A stretch of DNA of 64,000 nt, taken from assembly GCF_013393945.1 (NCBI RefSeq), contig NZ_CP040297.1, positions 2,682,804 to 2,746,803 of the forward strand, read 5' to 3'. The number at the start of each line of letters is the position of its first letter. The stretch's first letter is position 1. Shown here one piece after another: positions 1 to 9,105 of this stretch. Source of the stretch: Nostoc sp. TCL26-01. Lineage in GTDB: Bacteria > Cyanobacteriota > Cyanobacteriia > Cyanobacteriales > Nostocaceae. Made by a program: the position numbers and the translations under genes. Below the pieces are notes generated by a model. That model did not search any database, was not told the DNA's origin, and saw only the letters and a list, made by a program, of their open reading frames with translations.

Positions 1-267
1 ACTAGGACAGTAGCTAGAGTGATTATGCAGTGTAAAGATGGCTGGACATTCTTCCCGCAGATAGATTAATATGTCTGGGTCATGGAGATGCAACAATTTA
101 AATTGACTTTGATCCACATCTTTAAGGGATTTAATAGTGCGGCTACTCACACCAGGAATGTGTGATTGTACTAAAGAAGCCACATAAGTTTCAATACCAC
201 CACCACCTCTGATATCAGCCAGAGAACAGTGATAAATCATTTTTTGATCAATAACTGAACTATTCAT
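1..267 (-). CDS. Glycosyltransferase family 4, N-terminal part (cut by window edge)
   Basis: The reading frame opens at ATG 267 on the minus strand and runs off the left edge, giving 89 codons. The peptide has a GT-B N-terminal signature with the glycine loop LADIRGGGGIETYVASLV near residue 16 and a strand ending LLHLHDPDIL, as in family 4 glycosyltransferases that act on lipid-linked or nucleotide sugars in the cytoplasm. The donor-binding C-terminal domain is outside the window. It is the last visible gene of the HEP-type polysaccharide block and lies 184 bases after the next glycosyltransferase. Its substrate cannot be read. A dispersed repeat abuts the start codon directly. Confidence 0.75.
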   Translation of the reverse strand, partial: MNSSVIDQKMIYHCSLADIRGGGGIETYVASLVQSHIPGVSSRTIKSLKDVDQSQFKLLHLHDPDILIYLREECPAIFTLHNHSSYCPS

Positions 268-326
268 AATTCGTAATACCGCTACGCGGAAGCAAGCTAC
301 GTAATTCGTAATACCCTACGGGATTT
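268..326. repeat. Dispersed repeat, copy 1 (GTAGGGTATTACG family)
   Basis: The reverse complement contains CCCGTAGGGTATTACG and GTAGCTTGCTTC followed by TATTACGAATTA. The same words occur in the same order at 27552-27634. This copy sits immediately upstream of the start codon at 267. Confidence 0.7.
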
Positions 327-432
327 TGCTATGTAAGACCCTATTTATAAAGAATGTAGAAACCCAACACCTCAAAGTCTTGTAATTGTTGGGTTTCACT
401 CCGTTCAACCCAACCTACGAATCTACTACAAG

Positions 433-471
433 TTACCCAATACCTAATACCTAATACCCATTACCCATTAC
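433..471. repeat. Heptamer array (TTACCCA/TACCTAA variants) overlapping a gene end
   Basis: Degenerate seven-base units of the type TACCTAA and TTACCCA run through the 3' end of the glycosyltransferase at 451-1617. The array supplies that gene's last six residues (VMGNGY) and its TAG stop. Confidence 0.8.
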
Positions 472-1617
472 AAATATTTGATTTAAAGTTTCTTGATAGC
501 GTTCTGAGGTTTGTTGTTCGGCTGTGATTCTAGCAGCTTTACCCATAGCAATTCTAGTTGTTTCATTGTCTGCTAGAAAGGTGAGTTTTTGGGCGATCGC
601 TTCAGGATCTCTAGGCGGTACAATAAAACCATTCACCCCATTTTCCACAACATCGGCTGCACCACATTGAGAAGTGACAATTACAGGTAATCCACAAGCC
701 ATTGCTTCTAATGCGACTAAGCCAAAACCATCTTCCACAGAGGGTAAAACTAGTACTGAAGATTTCCCAAATACTTGTGTAGGATCAGCACTACTAAAAT
801 CCCAGAATTCCTGTTTAATGTTGGAGTGTTGGTTTAAAGTCTTTTCCATAAAAATCCGCAAGGCGCGGGTAGAAGTTCCCCCAACTACTAACAACTCTGA
901 GTTAGAAATATTCGCTTGAGTAAAACCATTTACCAAATATGGTAAACCTTTACGCGGTTCAATTGTCCCTACATAAAGTACACGAAAAACATTATCAGTT
1001 TTAGCAGTAGGATAAAATCTATTTGTATCGATAAACGGCGATAGTACAGCTACCTTTTCTGAAGCAAATCCAGCCTTAATAAAGGTTTGTTTGGCAACTT
1101 CTGAAAGGACAACAATTAAATCCGCCTGCTGACACTCCCTAGAAAAACGTTGCAACATGATAGGACTCATCGTCGCCACTGTAGGGTCAGCCAGATATTT
1201 TAACTCTTGCTTAATTTGTTTCTGCATGAATGGCAAATAACTATTTAAGCAATACAACCAAGCCTTAGCACCTCTAGCTTTAGCTGTTTGAAAACCTAAA
1301 TGAGTTTGCCCAGCCACACCCATAATTAAATCACAAGAATGGGATTTTAATTGTCTACTTACCTGGCGATCAAAATGTAAATCACTTAACAAAACAGCTA
1401 AATCATTCCGCCGACGTAATAGGGGAGTAGCTAGCAATCTTCTACTCAATTCCGAATAGCCTAAAGGATAAACTGGAAAATCAGCTTGTGGTTTTTTGAC
1501 ACCAGAGCAAAACACAGTTAAATCAGCTAATTTACTTAAACCAACGGCTGCATTTGCTAGACAAACTCCTTGTCCTCCTGTACCTAAACCTGTGTTACAA
1601 GTAAGAGTAATTTTCAT
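451..1617 (-). CDS. Glycosyltransferase family 4 (HEP island)
   Basis: A 388-residue GT-B glycosyltransferase. A GTG codon lies one triplet upstream, but ATG 1617 is preferred because it gives the usual MKITLTCN start. The N-terminal loop TGLGTGGQG and the C-terminal donor site with VLPSVEDGFGLVALEAMA (the EX7E element, about residues 290-310) are both intact, followed by GLPVIV. It probably adds a sugar to a growing polysaccharide repeat unit on the inner membrane face. It lies 5 bases downstream of the next gene, so the two are co-transcribed. The last residues and stop codon are made of heptamer repeat, so the natural C-terminus may be a few residues different. Acceptor and donor are unknown. 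Confidence 0.85.
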   Translation of the reverse strand: MKITLTCNTGLGTGGQGVCLANAAVGLSKLADLTVFCSGVKKPQADFPVYPLGYSELSRRLLATPLLRRRNDLAVLLSDLHFDRQVSRQLKSHSCDLIMGVAGQTHLGFQTAKARGAKAWLYCLNSYLPFMQKQIKQELKYLADPTVATMSPIMLQRFSRECQQADLIVVLSEVAKQTFIKAGFASEKVAVLSPFIDTNRFYPTAKTDNVFRVLYVGTIEPRKGLPYLVNGFTQANISNSELLVVGGTSTRALRIFMEKTLNQHSNIKQEFWDFSSADPTQVFGKSSVLVLPSVEDGFGLVALEAMACGLPVIVTSQCGAADVVENGVNGFIVPPRDPEAIAQKLTFLADNETTRIAMGKAARITAEQQTSERYQETLNQIFVMGNGY

Positions 1618-1622
1618 CACCT

Positions 1623-3059
1623 TTATTTAGCATTAATTGTTCGAGAGCGAACCGTATCAAAGATTTTTAAATAATCTTGAACTAGGTTGATATAACTCAG
1701 TTCTGATTGGAGATGCTGACGATTAAATCTCAGAGGTGAACCAGCAAATTTTGCCGATGCTACGGTAGCAATTACTTTATTCATCGCTTCTATATCTGTT
1801 GGTTCTACTAACCAAACTCCAGGTTTATCTTGTAAATAATCCCAGTTTTCACCTTTAGGAACTGCTGCTAAAATTGGTCTATCCGTCATTAAATATTCAT
1901 AGGTTTTACAAGAAATACGTCCTCCAGAAGTACCATCAGGACGATTCGGTAAGGTAATAAATAATAGGTCTGCTTGTCTAGCTAATTGGATAGCTTGAAA
2001 ATGAGGTAAAGTACCTGAGACTGAAACTACATCTTGGAGATTTTGGTTTTCTAAAACTCTCTGCACTACAAATTCTGGGAAACTGTTACCATATACTTTT
2101 AGCTGAATTTTGGCGTTCCACTCCGGATATTTAGCTAAAACTTCTTGGATAGCATGACCAGCAAAAACCGGACTAGAACTGCGAGTGTCAATTGTTGTTC
2201 GATGGTAATACCCTAATTCCATCCAAGCTTTATAAAGTTTTTTCGCCAGAGTTTTTTCTTCCGGACGGTGATAAAATTCATACCAGCCATTCATACCGCC
2301 AGTATAAATAATCTCAAAATTTCTATCAGTAACTAGAGTGGAAATAGGGTGAGAAAAATCAGCAGGATCAGCACCACAACGAACTAAATGTAATTTTGAT
2401 TGTTGTCTATAAGGCTGTCGGTTTTTAACTATATCTAAATTAAATTGAGAGACATAAACCACCGCATCCGCTTGACGGACATAAAAATCTTCTAGCCAAT
2501 GTTCCAGATGATGATGCAACCAACTAGCAGAAGATGAGTGCATATCAGTACAACTCAGTGAGTCATCCAAACTCAAAACTAGAGGTAAACCAGTTAACCA
2601 TTTGAGAACAATTCCCACCAAACCTGCTGAATATGGCATCATCATCACAAAAATAGCATCAGGGCGCTGTTTTTGAATAATTCGATAGCCTTTAATAATG
2701 GCAGGTAGTACCCAAAAAATATCTGGATCTGGCCAAATTAACAATGTTAATAACTTCTCTAATCTGAGCCGACCTATTAAGTCAATTAAGAATTTAGGAT
2801 ACAGATTTTTAGCGTAACTAATGCTAGCTTCTTCGCTCAAATCAGCATTTTTAGTGCCAGTCAAGACATTTAATTTCCAAGTTTTCTCAAACTCTCCTAA
2901 TAGTTTCTTAGCTCTGTTAGCAATTGGTGTTTTTAATGGTGGTAAATCGTGAGTTATACAAAATAATGTTGGCTTAGATTGTGATTTAGATACAGTATTT
3001 GATTGATGATTAACTGTATGATGGTTCTGGAACAGTAAACTCTTGATAACGCTAGCCAT
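1623..3059 (-). CDS. Glycosyltransferase, GT4-like (HEP island)
   Basis: A 478-residue protein with a GT-B layout. The N-terminal part has THDLPPLKTPIANRAKKL near residue 37 and a middle VVYVSQFNLDIV segment. The C-terminal part has FAIQLARQADLLFITLP-like text and then SGGRISCKTYEYLMTDRPIL near residue 385, the region that binds the nucleotide-sugar donor in this fold. No transmembrane segment is obvious. It is about 80 residues longer than a typical GT4 because of a longer N-terminus. It ends 5 bases before the following glycosyltransferase, so the pair shares an mRNA. A MITE-like element separates it from hepA upstream. Linkage specificity cannot be inferred. Confidence 0.75.
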   Translation of the reverse strand: MASVIKSLLFQNHHTVNHQSNTVSKSQSKPTLFCITHDLPPLKTPIANRAKKLLGEFEKTWKLNVLTGTKNADLSEEASISYAKNLYPKFLIDLIGRLRLEKLLTLLIWPDPDIFWVLPAIIKGYRIIQKQRPDAIFVMMMPYSAGLVGIVLKWLTGLPLVLSLDDSLSCTDMHSSSASWLHHHLEHWLEDFYVRQADAVVYVSQFNLDIVKNRQPYRQQSKLHLVRCGADPADFSHPISTLVTDRNFEIIYTGGMNGWYEFYHRPEEKTLAKKLYKAWMELGYYHRTTIDTRSSSPVFAGHAIQEVLAKYPEWNAKIQLKVYGNSFPEFVVQRVLENQNLQDVVSVSGTLPHFQAIQLARQADLLFITLPNRPDGTSGGRISCKTYEYLMTDRPILAAVPKGENWDYLQDKPGVWLVEPTDIEAMNKVIATVASAKFAGSPLRFNRQHLQSELSYINLVQDYLKIFDTVRSRTINAK

Positions 3060-3140
3060 GACGATTGTAATTATTACCTAGAACAAAAATATTGAGAATG
3101 TTGAGTGTTGTACAGACGCGATTAATCCTGTCTAATGACT

Positions 3141-3299
3141 AAGAGGGTGTTTGAAAAGTTTAAGTAGGTATAAAAATGTCATTCTGACTGGAGCGGAGCG
3201 TAAGGAAGAATCTAGGTTTTGTAGCACATACCGAGATGTTTCATTCCGCTACGCTGCATTCAACATGACAAAGAAACAGACTTTTCAAACGTCCTCTAA
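3141..3299. repeat. MITE-like element, GTTTGAAAAGT family, copy 1
   Basis: The ends read AAGAGGGTGTTTGAAAAGT and, inverted, ACTTTTCAAACGTCCTCT, so about 18 bases are terminal inverted repeat with few mismatches. The interior is noncoding. A second element with the same ends lies at 55761-55940. No transposase is inside. Confidence 0.8.
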
Positions 3300-3322
3300 T
3301 GACTAATGACTAATGACTATTG
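3297..3322. repeat. Heptamer array (TGACTAA)
   Basis: Three to four tandem TGACTAA-type units lie between the MITE-like element and the hepA stop codon. Confidence 0.75.
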
Positions 3323-3324
3323 CC

Positions 3325-5175
3325 TTAATCTGCCTGTGTAGTTTCGTACTGCATTTGGTGATACTTCCAAAGCTTACCTTTTTGCTCTAAAAGTTCTTGA
3401 TAGTTACCTTGTTCAACTATCCTTCCTTGTTCGAGAACTACAACTTTATCAGCCTTAGCAATAGTAGAAAGACGGTGAGCGATCGCAATTACAGTCCTAC
3501 CCGCCGATAGCTTTTCTAATGACTCTTGAATTAAGCGCTCAGATACAGAATCTAAAGCACTAGTTGCTTCATCCAAAATCAAAATTTCTGGGTTACGTAA
3601 CAAAGCACGAGCAATTGCTAAACGTTGTCTTTGTCCCCCTGATAACCTTACACCCCTATCACCTAGTTGGGTGTCAAATCCTTCCGACATTTCTAAAATA
3701 AATTCCAGCGCATTTGCTAGTTCAGCCGCTTCTTTGATTGCTGCTGGCGTTGCTTCTGGTGTACCGTAAGCAATGTTTTTCCAAACAGAAGTGTTAAAGA
3801 TAAATGTGTCTTGACTCACAACAGCAATTTTGCGGCGGAGAGAATTAACATCAAACTTTTTCACATCAATTCCATCTAAATAAACATAGCCTTCATTCGC
3901 ATCATGAAATCGGGGAATTAAATCAGCAAGTGTGGTTTTACCAGCACCAGAAGCTCCCACAAGCGCAGTCATTTTACCCTTATCAATAGTCAGAGTAATA
4001 TTGTGCAGAATTAAATTATCAGCAGTGTAACCAAAATCTACAGATACTAAATCAATTGACCTTTTTAAACCTGTAAATTTAATGATGCCATTTTGGAAGT
4101 AAGGCTTATCATCTGTTTTCAGCAGATTTTTGATATTATCCGCCGAACCATGTAAGCTACTTAAAAATGCCCTAGTACCATTAATATCTTGAATAAATGG
4201 TACAAGCCGGAACAAAACAAAGAAAAATGTCAATAGAGATGCAACTTGCAACGTCCCATTGACCACAAAGTTAGTAAATGCCAGGATAATCATCCCGATC
4301 AAAACTGTCGTTGCTATCGCCTCAGCAATGGGTTTTACCATTGTCCAAGTCAATATAACCTTAGTAGAAGAACTAACTACTTGATTACTCGCTTTGTAAT
4401 AGCGATCGCGCTCAAATTCCTGTGTCCCAAAAGCATGGACTGTGCGAATTCCATTAATAAATTCTACGGCTGTAGATGTAAAATTCCCATTAGCAACCGA
4501 CATCCCAAAACTAGTTTCTCGCACCCTGGCATTGAGATTAGATAACCCCACACCCAAGAGTGTAAATAAAAGTGTAGAAATGATAGTCAATTGCCACGAC
4601 ATAACAAACATAGAGATAACATAAACAATGGCTGTCATCCCTCTAGTTAACAAAAAAGCTGACCCACTAAAACCCTGTCGAATTCTTTCAATTTCTGTGG
4701 TAATAGTATTAATCAGTTCACCAGAGCGCGTCTTAGCAAAATAACTAAGTTGAAATGATTGTAATTGCTCAAAGATGCGTTTCCGCAGGCGATCGCCTAA
4801 ATGAAGTTGCGCTAATTCAGTGTAAACTTGAGCAAAATAATTAAAAGTAGCTCTTAACCAAGTACTCAGTAAAATCAGCCCCGATATCCGATATAAACGA
4901 TGAACTGCTGATGACTTAGCACCCAAAACCCAAATATCAAACCACTCTATGCCTGTTTGTACAGGTTGAGCATCAGGACTAGTTAAACTTTGCAAAAAAG
5001 ATAGTAAAAACCCAATACTCACACCTTCAAATGTCGCCGCCAGAAAGGAAAATACCAAAGCGAGAATTGTGATTTTCCGAAAATATTTTAACTCTCGTAC
5101 TATCAAATAATTATTTTTCCAAAAGCTAGTAGCTCTAAATAAATTAGGAATAACTCTAGTTAATTGTAAATTCAT
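3325..5175 (-). CDS. hepA: HepA-like ABC exporter (fused permease and ATPase)
   Basis: A 616-residue half-transporter. The N-terminal two-thirds (about 25-335) is a six-helix exporter domain. The C-terminal ATPase carries Walker A GASGAGKTT near 415, signature LSGGQRQRLAIARALL, Walker B ILILDEATSALDS and the switch histidine in IAHRLSTI. The family exports lipids, lipid-linked glycans or peptides. In Anabaena PCC 7120 the HepA gene in the same order next to HepC is needed to lay down heterocyst envelope polysaccharide. ATG 5175 is preferred over an upstream TTG at 5190. The 220 bases upstream, between hepA and hepC, are packed with repeats, so hepA may have its own promoter there, but none can be pointed to. 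Confidence 0.88.
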   Translation of the reverse strand: MNLQLTRVIPNLFRATSFWKNNYLIVRELKYFRKITILALVFSFLAATFEGVSIGFLLSFLQSLTSPDAQPVQTGIEWFDIWVLGAKSSAVHRLYRISGLILLSTWLRATFNYFAQVYTELAQLHLGDRLRKRIFEQLQSFQLSYFAKTRSGELINTITTEIERIRQGFSGSAFLLTRGMTAIVYVISMFVMSWQLTIISTLLFTLLGVGLSNLNARVRETSFGMSVANGNFTSTAVEFINGIRTVHAFGTQEFERDRYYKASNQVVSSSTKVILTWTMVKPIAEAIATTVLIGMIILAFTNFVVNGTLQVASLLTFFFVLFRLVPFIQDINGTRAFLSSLHGSADNIKNLLKTDDKPYFQNGIIKFTGLKRSIDLVSVDFGYTADNLILHNITLTIDKGKMTALVGASGAGKTTLADLIPRFHDANEGYVYLDGIDVKKFDVNSLRRKIAVVSQDTFIFNTSVWKNIAYGTPEATPAAIKEAAELANALEFILEMSEGFDTQLGDRGVRLSGGQRQRLAIARALLRNPEILILDEATSALDSVSERLIQESLEKLSAGRTVIAIAHRLSTIAKADKVVVLEQGRIVEQGNYQELLEQKGKLWKYHQMQYETTQAD

Positions 5176-5204
5176 GGATATTTCTAACAATAATTGGGAA
5201 GAGA

Positions 5205-5292
5205 GAGAGTGAGGGAGTGAGGGAGTGCTGTTAGCGGAAGCGGGGCGTTCAGCCCGTGCTGTTAGCGGAAGCGGGGCGATGCAGCCCGTGCT
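5205..5292. repeat. Octamer array plus two tandem 31-32-base modules
   Basis: GAGGGAGT octamers lead into two tandem copies of a module that begins CTGTTAGCGGAAGCGGGGCG and ends AGCCCGTG (5228-5258 and 5259-5290). Inverted single copies are at 24432-24462 and 55075-55105. Confidence 0.85.
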
Positions 5293-5317
5293 GAGTGATG
5301 AGTGGAAGTCGGAAGTC

Positions 5318-5397
5318 TGAGAGTACTGACTAACGACTAACGACTGATGACTAATGACTATTGACTAATGACTAATGACTATTGACTATTGACTCTT
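5318..5397. repeat. Heptamer array (TGACTAA/TGACTAT)
   Basis: A long run of TGACTAA, TGACTAT and CGACTAA units fills the DNA between hepA and the hepC stop codon. Confidence 0.85.
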
Positions 5398-6076
5398 ACC
5401 CATTACCTTCCAAACTAAATCTGACAACTTCTTCTAGAGTCCAAGAACGATATCTCATCAAACTCATGTCACCCTGTAGTACATTCCACAATTGAGGGAG
5501 ATTATCTAGGCTAGATTTTCGTAGCCAACGCTCTAAAAGTGTGATGTTGTAATAACTGGTGGTGCGAAACTTGATTGCTGGAAATAATCTTCCTCGTTCT
5601 CCCACACGCCACTCATAGGTAAAAACAGGTGCGGGTGAGTCACTTCGCATCAACATAGCTAAAACCAAAATTGCTGGACTCATAAATAGCAAGAATACGA
5701 AAGCAATTACCCAGTCCATTAGTCGCCACAACCAATTCCAGGGTTGCTTGCTGACTTTAGATAGTTGAGAGCCAGGGGGTGTGTGGAGGAAGATTGGCTT
5801 ACCAGCTTGTTTACAGGCTTCAGCCCAGAACTCTAACACAGATTCCCCCAATTTGGCATCTATACTCACCAAATTAACCGGGGAATTTTGCAAGCACTTG
5901 GCTAATAATTGCTCATTGTCCAAAGAAGGTATAGGTGGCTGTTTGACTTTTTTCGGCAATCTTACCAACAACTGACCCCGTCGCCACTGGAGGGTGTATT
6001 GTGAGGAGCGATGAATTGCTTGCTGGGGAGTCGCTGCGGCGTAATTTTCAATAGGTGAAATTATTGTGCTTGTCAT
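5396..6076 (-). CDS. hepC: HepC-like sugar transferase (polyprenyl glycosylphosphotransferase fold)
   Basis: A 226-residue protein. ATG 6076 is chosen over a TTG at 6121. About 110 N-terminal residues match nothing I recognise. Then come a hydrophobic segment (WVIAFVFLLFMSPAILVLAM) and a bacterial sugar-transferase domain with ERGRLFPAIKFRTTS and SSLDNLPQLWNVLQGDMSL. This family loads the first sugar phosphate onto undecaprenyl phosphate at the membrane. Three things are odd: the stretch between KFRT and LRKSSL is much shorter than usual, LDELPQ is LDNLPQ, and the final GPRP is replaced by MRYRS. It may therefore be a specialised or partner-dependent member. The assignment to hepC rests on gene order beside hepA and on the fold. 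Confidence 0.8.
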   Translation of the reverse strand: MTSTIISPIENYAAATPQQAIHRSSQYTLQWRRGQLLVRLPKKVKQPPIPSLDNEQLLAKCLQNSPVNLVSIDAKLGESVLEFWAEACKQAGKPIFLHTPPGSQLSKVSKQPWNWLWRLMDWVIAFVFLLFMSPAILVLAMLMRSDSPAPVFTYEWRVGERGRLFPAIKFRTTSYYNITLLERWLRKSSLDNLPQLWNVLQGDMSLMRYRSWTLEEVVRFSLEGNG

Positions 6077-6825
6077 AATGTCTTTGGATTTATACAAAGT
6101 AAATCGCTGAGGTGATATCAAAGGCTATCAATGCCAAAGACCTTGATGGGAGTAAAGTTGGAGATACTTGCGATACAGTGGGAGCAGGGGAGGCAGGGGA
6201 GCAGGGGAGAATAATTAATTACTACTTATTACTCATGACTCAGCACTCAGCACTCACTACTCACTACTCATTACTCTTTCAAACAGAGAAAAATTTGCCC
6301 AACAGGAAGCCTTTCTTGAGATGCTAAGTTTACCTGTTTACTTATAAGATGAACCGATGAAAACTAGTCCACAATTGTCTTTGAGACATTGGAGGTGAAT
6401 TTCCATCTCTAGGATATAAGAGTCTGTAGGAATGACTATGTAATGACGCTCACTCTTTATTTATTCTTTAAATAGCCAGCAATTTTTGCCGTTAATTATA
6501 AAGCTAGGATAAATATACTTAATTATCAGCGATCGCCACAAGTTAAATTATGACGCGAAAAAAGTTTATCTAAGACATTAATATTTTAGCAATAACGATA
6601 TGTGCGATCGCACCTGTTGAGAGGCGATCGCACAACCAAAAACTATGATTAAAGAAGTCGCAAGTACAGTTAAATCCCTACATCCCTAACCCGGATTTCT
6701 CACGAAATTTATCAAACCGAAGTCCAGAGGCTGTAGGGGCGGGTTCACAAATATGCTTCAATCATTCACAAATATCTCGTTAACCCGCCCCTACCGTTTT
6801 GTGAGAAATGTAGGCTAAACCTGAA
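6077..6825. other. Long hepC upstream region (749 bases, no gene)
   Basis: No convincing reading frame is present. The region holds GCAGGGGAG and CACTCACTACT repeats (6180-6272), three HIP1 palindromes (6529-6630) and a MITE-like element (6687-6817). If hepC has its own promoter it should lie between about 6270 and 6680, but I cannot place it. Confidence 0.6.
6687..6817. repeat. MITE-like element, CCCGGATTTCTCAC family, copy 1
   Basis: The ends are TAACCCGGATTTCTCAC and GTGAGAAATGTAGGCTA. Inside, GTAGGGGCGGGTT and AACCCGCCCCTAC form a second inverted pair. The second copy is at 11887-12028 and shares the outer and inner arms. Confidence 0.8.
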
Positions 6826-9048
6826 TTACTTCTCCACTGCCTGTTGTAGCGCCAATCGATATTCTTTAGCGTACTGCACGTAAGTACTACCATTGGTGAC
6901 ACCATTAGCCACAACCCCAATTAGGTTAAGCTTGCTCAACATCGCTGTAGCTTGGGCTATTTGATTGCGAGTTACTCTGCCGATGCTTGCCACCATCACC
7001 ACACTGCGACAAGATGAAGCTGTCAATAAAGCATCTACTAAACCAATCACAGGTGGTGCATCGATAATCACCAAATCGTAGCTCTCTTCAAAAGCTGACA
7101 TTAATTGCGTCATTCTGGGAGAACTCAACAGATTTGCTGAGTCAACAGGTATAGGGCCAGCCGTCAAAATATCAATGTAGGTTGAACCCAAGGTGTGAAT
7201 CCCAATTTGATGAGGAAGAGTGATATCACTGGCTAATAGAGTTGCTAGCCCTTGGTCGTTGGGAAGATTCAGTTGTTCATGTAGGCTAGGATTACGTAAA
7301 TTCGCATCAATCAAGAGTACCCGCTTGTGGAGTCGAGCCGCACTCATCGCCAAACCCAATGCCAAACCAGACTTACCCTCATCAACCACAGGTGAAGTCA
7401 CCATCAAAGACTTTAAGCTACTAACTGAATTTAACAGCTCAATATTTTTGTAAATCAGATCCAACGATTCCCAACGTGGTGGAGATTGTAAAACCTGGAC
7501 TGTCCAAGGAGCCATGACTTCTGGCTTGCCAAAAGGTAACTTGATGACTGATTCTCTAGTTTTCGCAGGAGGCAATTTAGGCGTAGTTCCCAACAAAGGC
7601 AAAGCCGCTTGCTTTTCCAACTCAGCAGTGGTGTGAACAGAATCATCAGAAGCTTCTCGAATAAAGGCAGCAATCCCCCCCAACATTAACCCCACAACTG
7701 CACCCAGCATCAAATTCTGCTGAAGATTGGGGCCTAATCTTATACCTGGTTGGGGTTCTTCCACAACTTCCCAATTAAACCCACCCTTGGCAAGTTCCTG
7801 ACGTAATTGCTGTTCTGCACGCAACAATTGCTCTAACCTTTCCCGGCTAAATTGTAACTGTGGTTGTATACGATTGTAATAAGCCAACAGAGGCGGAAAG
7901 CGTTTAATTTCCAGCCGTAGCTGATTTTCTTTTTGGGCTAAAGTTTGGTCACGGGCAGTTAATGCAACTATGTTTGTCTGAGATTCTACTAACTGACTAG
8001 CTAAACTCAGGTCAATTTGTCCAAATTGTCCTTGTTCTAGTAGAGGTTCGCCAGAATTAAACATCCCTACAGACTTCACACCTAAAGTTCTACCGACTTC
8101 TTGCTGTAATAATTCCTTTTGGCTTTGCAGTTGTTCCTTGAGTTTCTGGACGCTAGGAGTCTCATCGGTAAACCGCAAGCGTTCTTGAGCCAATAACAAT
8201 TCAGTTTTTTGAATTTCGTTGAGTAAGCCTTGATAGCGAGTAGACTGACTCAGCCGAGAAGCAACCAAAGCATTTTGCGGAGAACGGTTGAGTTGTTCTT
8301 CTAGAGATTTTTGCTTGGCTAAAGCTTCTTGATAAGCAGAACGAGTCGTTCGACGTTCTTGCTCAATTGTATTTAAACCATCTTCTAAGGCTTTTGCTTG
8401 GGCTTCCGGGTCGATTAAATTCTGATTTCTGCGGAAGCGTTGTAAGTTGGCTTCAGCCGCATTCACCTCTTCACTGGCTTTGCTCAACTGTTCTCGAATA
8501 ACTTGCAGACCTTTTTTGAGGCGTGTGTCTTGCTGCTGTTTGTTGTATTCCACATAGACTTGGCGGATAGCACTGAGAATTTTTTGTGTCTTTTCCGGGT
8601 CGCCAGAAGTAAAGTCTACTTGGAAAATTTTTGTTGCAACATTATCTTCTTTTGTCCTGAGTTGATTTAGGACTAAAGCATTCTTCACCTCAGCTACTGT
8701 CAAGTCTGGATATTCACCTTGCAGCTTACTAACTGCTTGTTGAATTAATCCTGTACTCTGCATCAGATTTAACTGAGTAGCAGTGTCTATTTGGATATCA
8801 GGTTCGAGAAATTGAGACTCTGTACCACCGCCTTCGTTTTTACCTTGATAATTAGGTTCAATCAACAACTGCATCGTACTTTTGTAGATGGGTTTTGTCC
8901 GAGCCGTAATTAACCCAGCTAGAGCTACAGTTGTGATAAATGCCATCAAAAACCAAGGTGATCTACGCAAAAATACAGAAAAAATTTTGCCGTAACTTGG
9001 TTCGCTATCAGCAGTATTTATATTAGTACTTAGACTAGTTTGAACCAT
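6826..9048 (-). CDS. Wzc-like polysaccharide co-polymerase with BY-kinase domain
   Basis: A 740-residue inner-membrane protein. It has a first membrane segment near residues 31-50 (FLMAFITTVALAGLI), a Wzz domain, a long coiled-coil middle (about 160-420), and a second membrane segment after PGIRLGPNLQQNLMLGAV. A cytoplasmic ATPase follows with Walker A DEGKSGLALG (about 553-562), Walker A' RVLLIDANLR and Walker B LVIIDAPP (about 658-665). The tail has only a small tyrosine group (TYVQYAKEY), fewer than in E. coli Wzc. Such proteins set chain length and couple polymerisation to export, controlled by autophosphorylation. In this block it would serve the Wzy-type assembly line of the envelope polysaccharide. 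It starts 57 bases after the upstream glycosyltransferase stops. Confidence 0.88.
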   Translation of the reverse strand: MVQTSLSTNINTADSEPSYGKIFSVFLRRSPWFLMAFITTVALAGLITARTKPIYKSTMQLLIEPNYQGKNEGGGTESQFLEPDIQIDTATQLNLMQSTGLIQQAVSKLQGEYPDLTVAEVKNALVLNQLRTKEDNVATKIFQVDFTSGDPEKTQKILSAIRQVYVEYNKQQQDTRLKKGLQVIREQLSKASEEVNAAEANLQRFRRNQNLIDPEAQAKALEDGLNTIEQERRTTRSAYQEALAKQKSLEEQLNRSPQNALVASRLSQSTRYQGLLNEIQKTELLLAQERLRFTDETPSVQKLKEQLQSQKELLQQEVGRTLGVKSVGMFNSGEPLLEQGQFGQIDLSLASQLVESQTNIVALTARDQTLAQKENQLRLEIKRFPPLLAYYNRIQPQLQFSRERLEQLLRAEQQLRQELAKGGFNWEVVEEPQPGIRLGPNLQQNLMLGAVVGLMLGGIAAFIREASDDSVHTTAELEKQAALPLLGTTPKLPPAKTRESVIKLPFGKPEVMAPWTVQVLQSPPRWESLDLIYKNIELLNSVSSLKSLMVTSPVVDEGKSGLALGLAMSAARLHKRVLLIDANLRNPSLHEQLNLPNDQGLATLLASDITLPHQIGIHTLGSTYIDILTAGPIPVDSANLLSSPRMTQLMSAFEESYDLVIIDAPPVIGLVDALLTASSCRSVVMVASIGRVTRNQIAQATAMLSKLNLIGVVANGVTNGSTYVQYAKEYRLALQQAVEK

Positions 9049-9105
9049 GTTTATAATCCTTATTTACAAAACACCACACGAACTACTAATAAATTACGTG
9101 AATGA

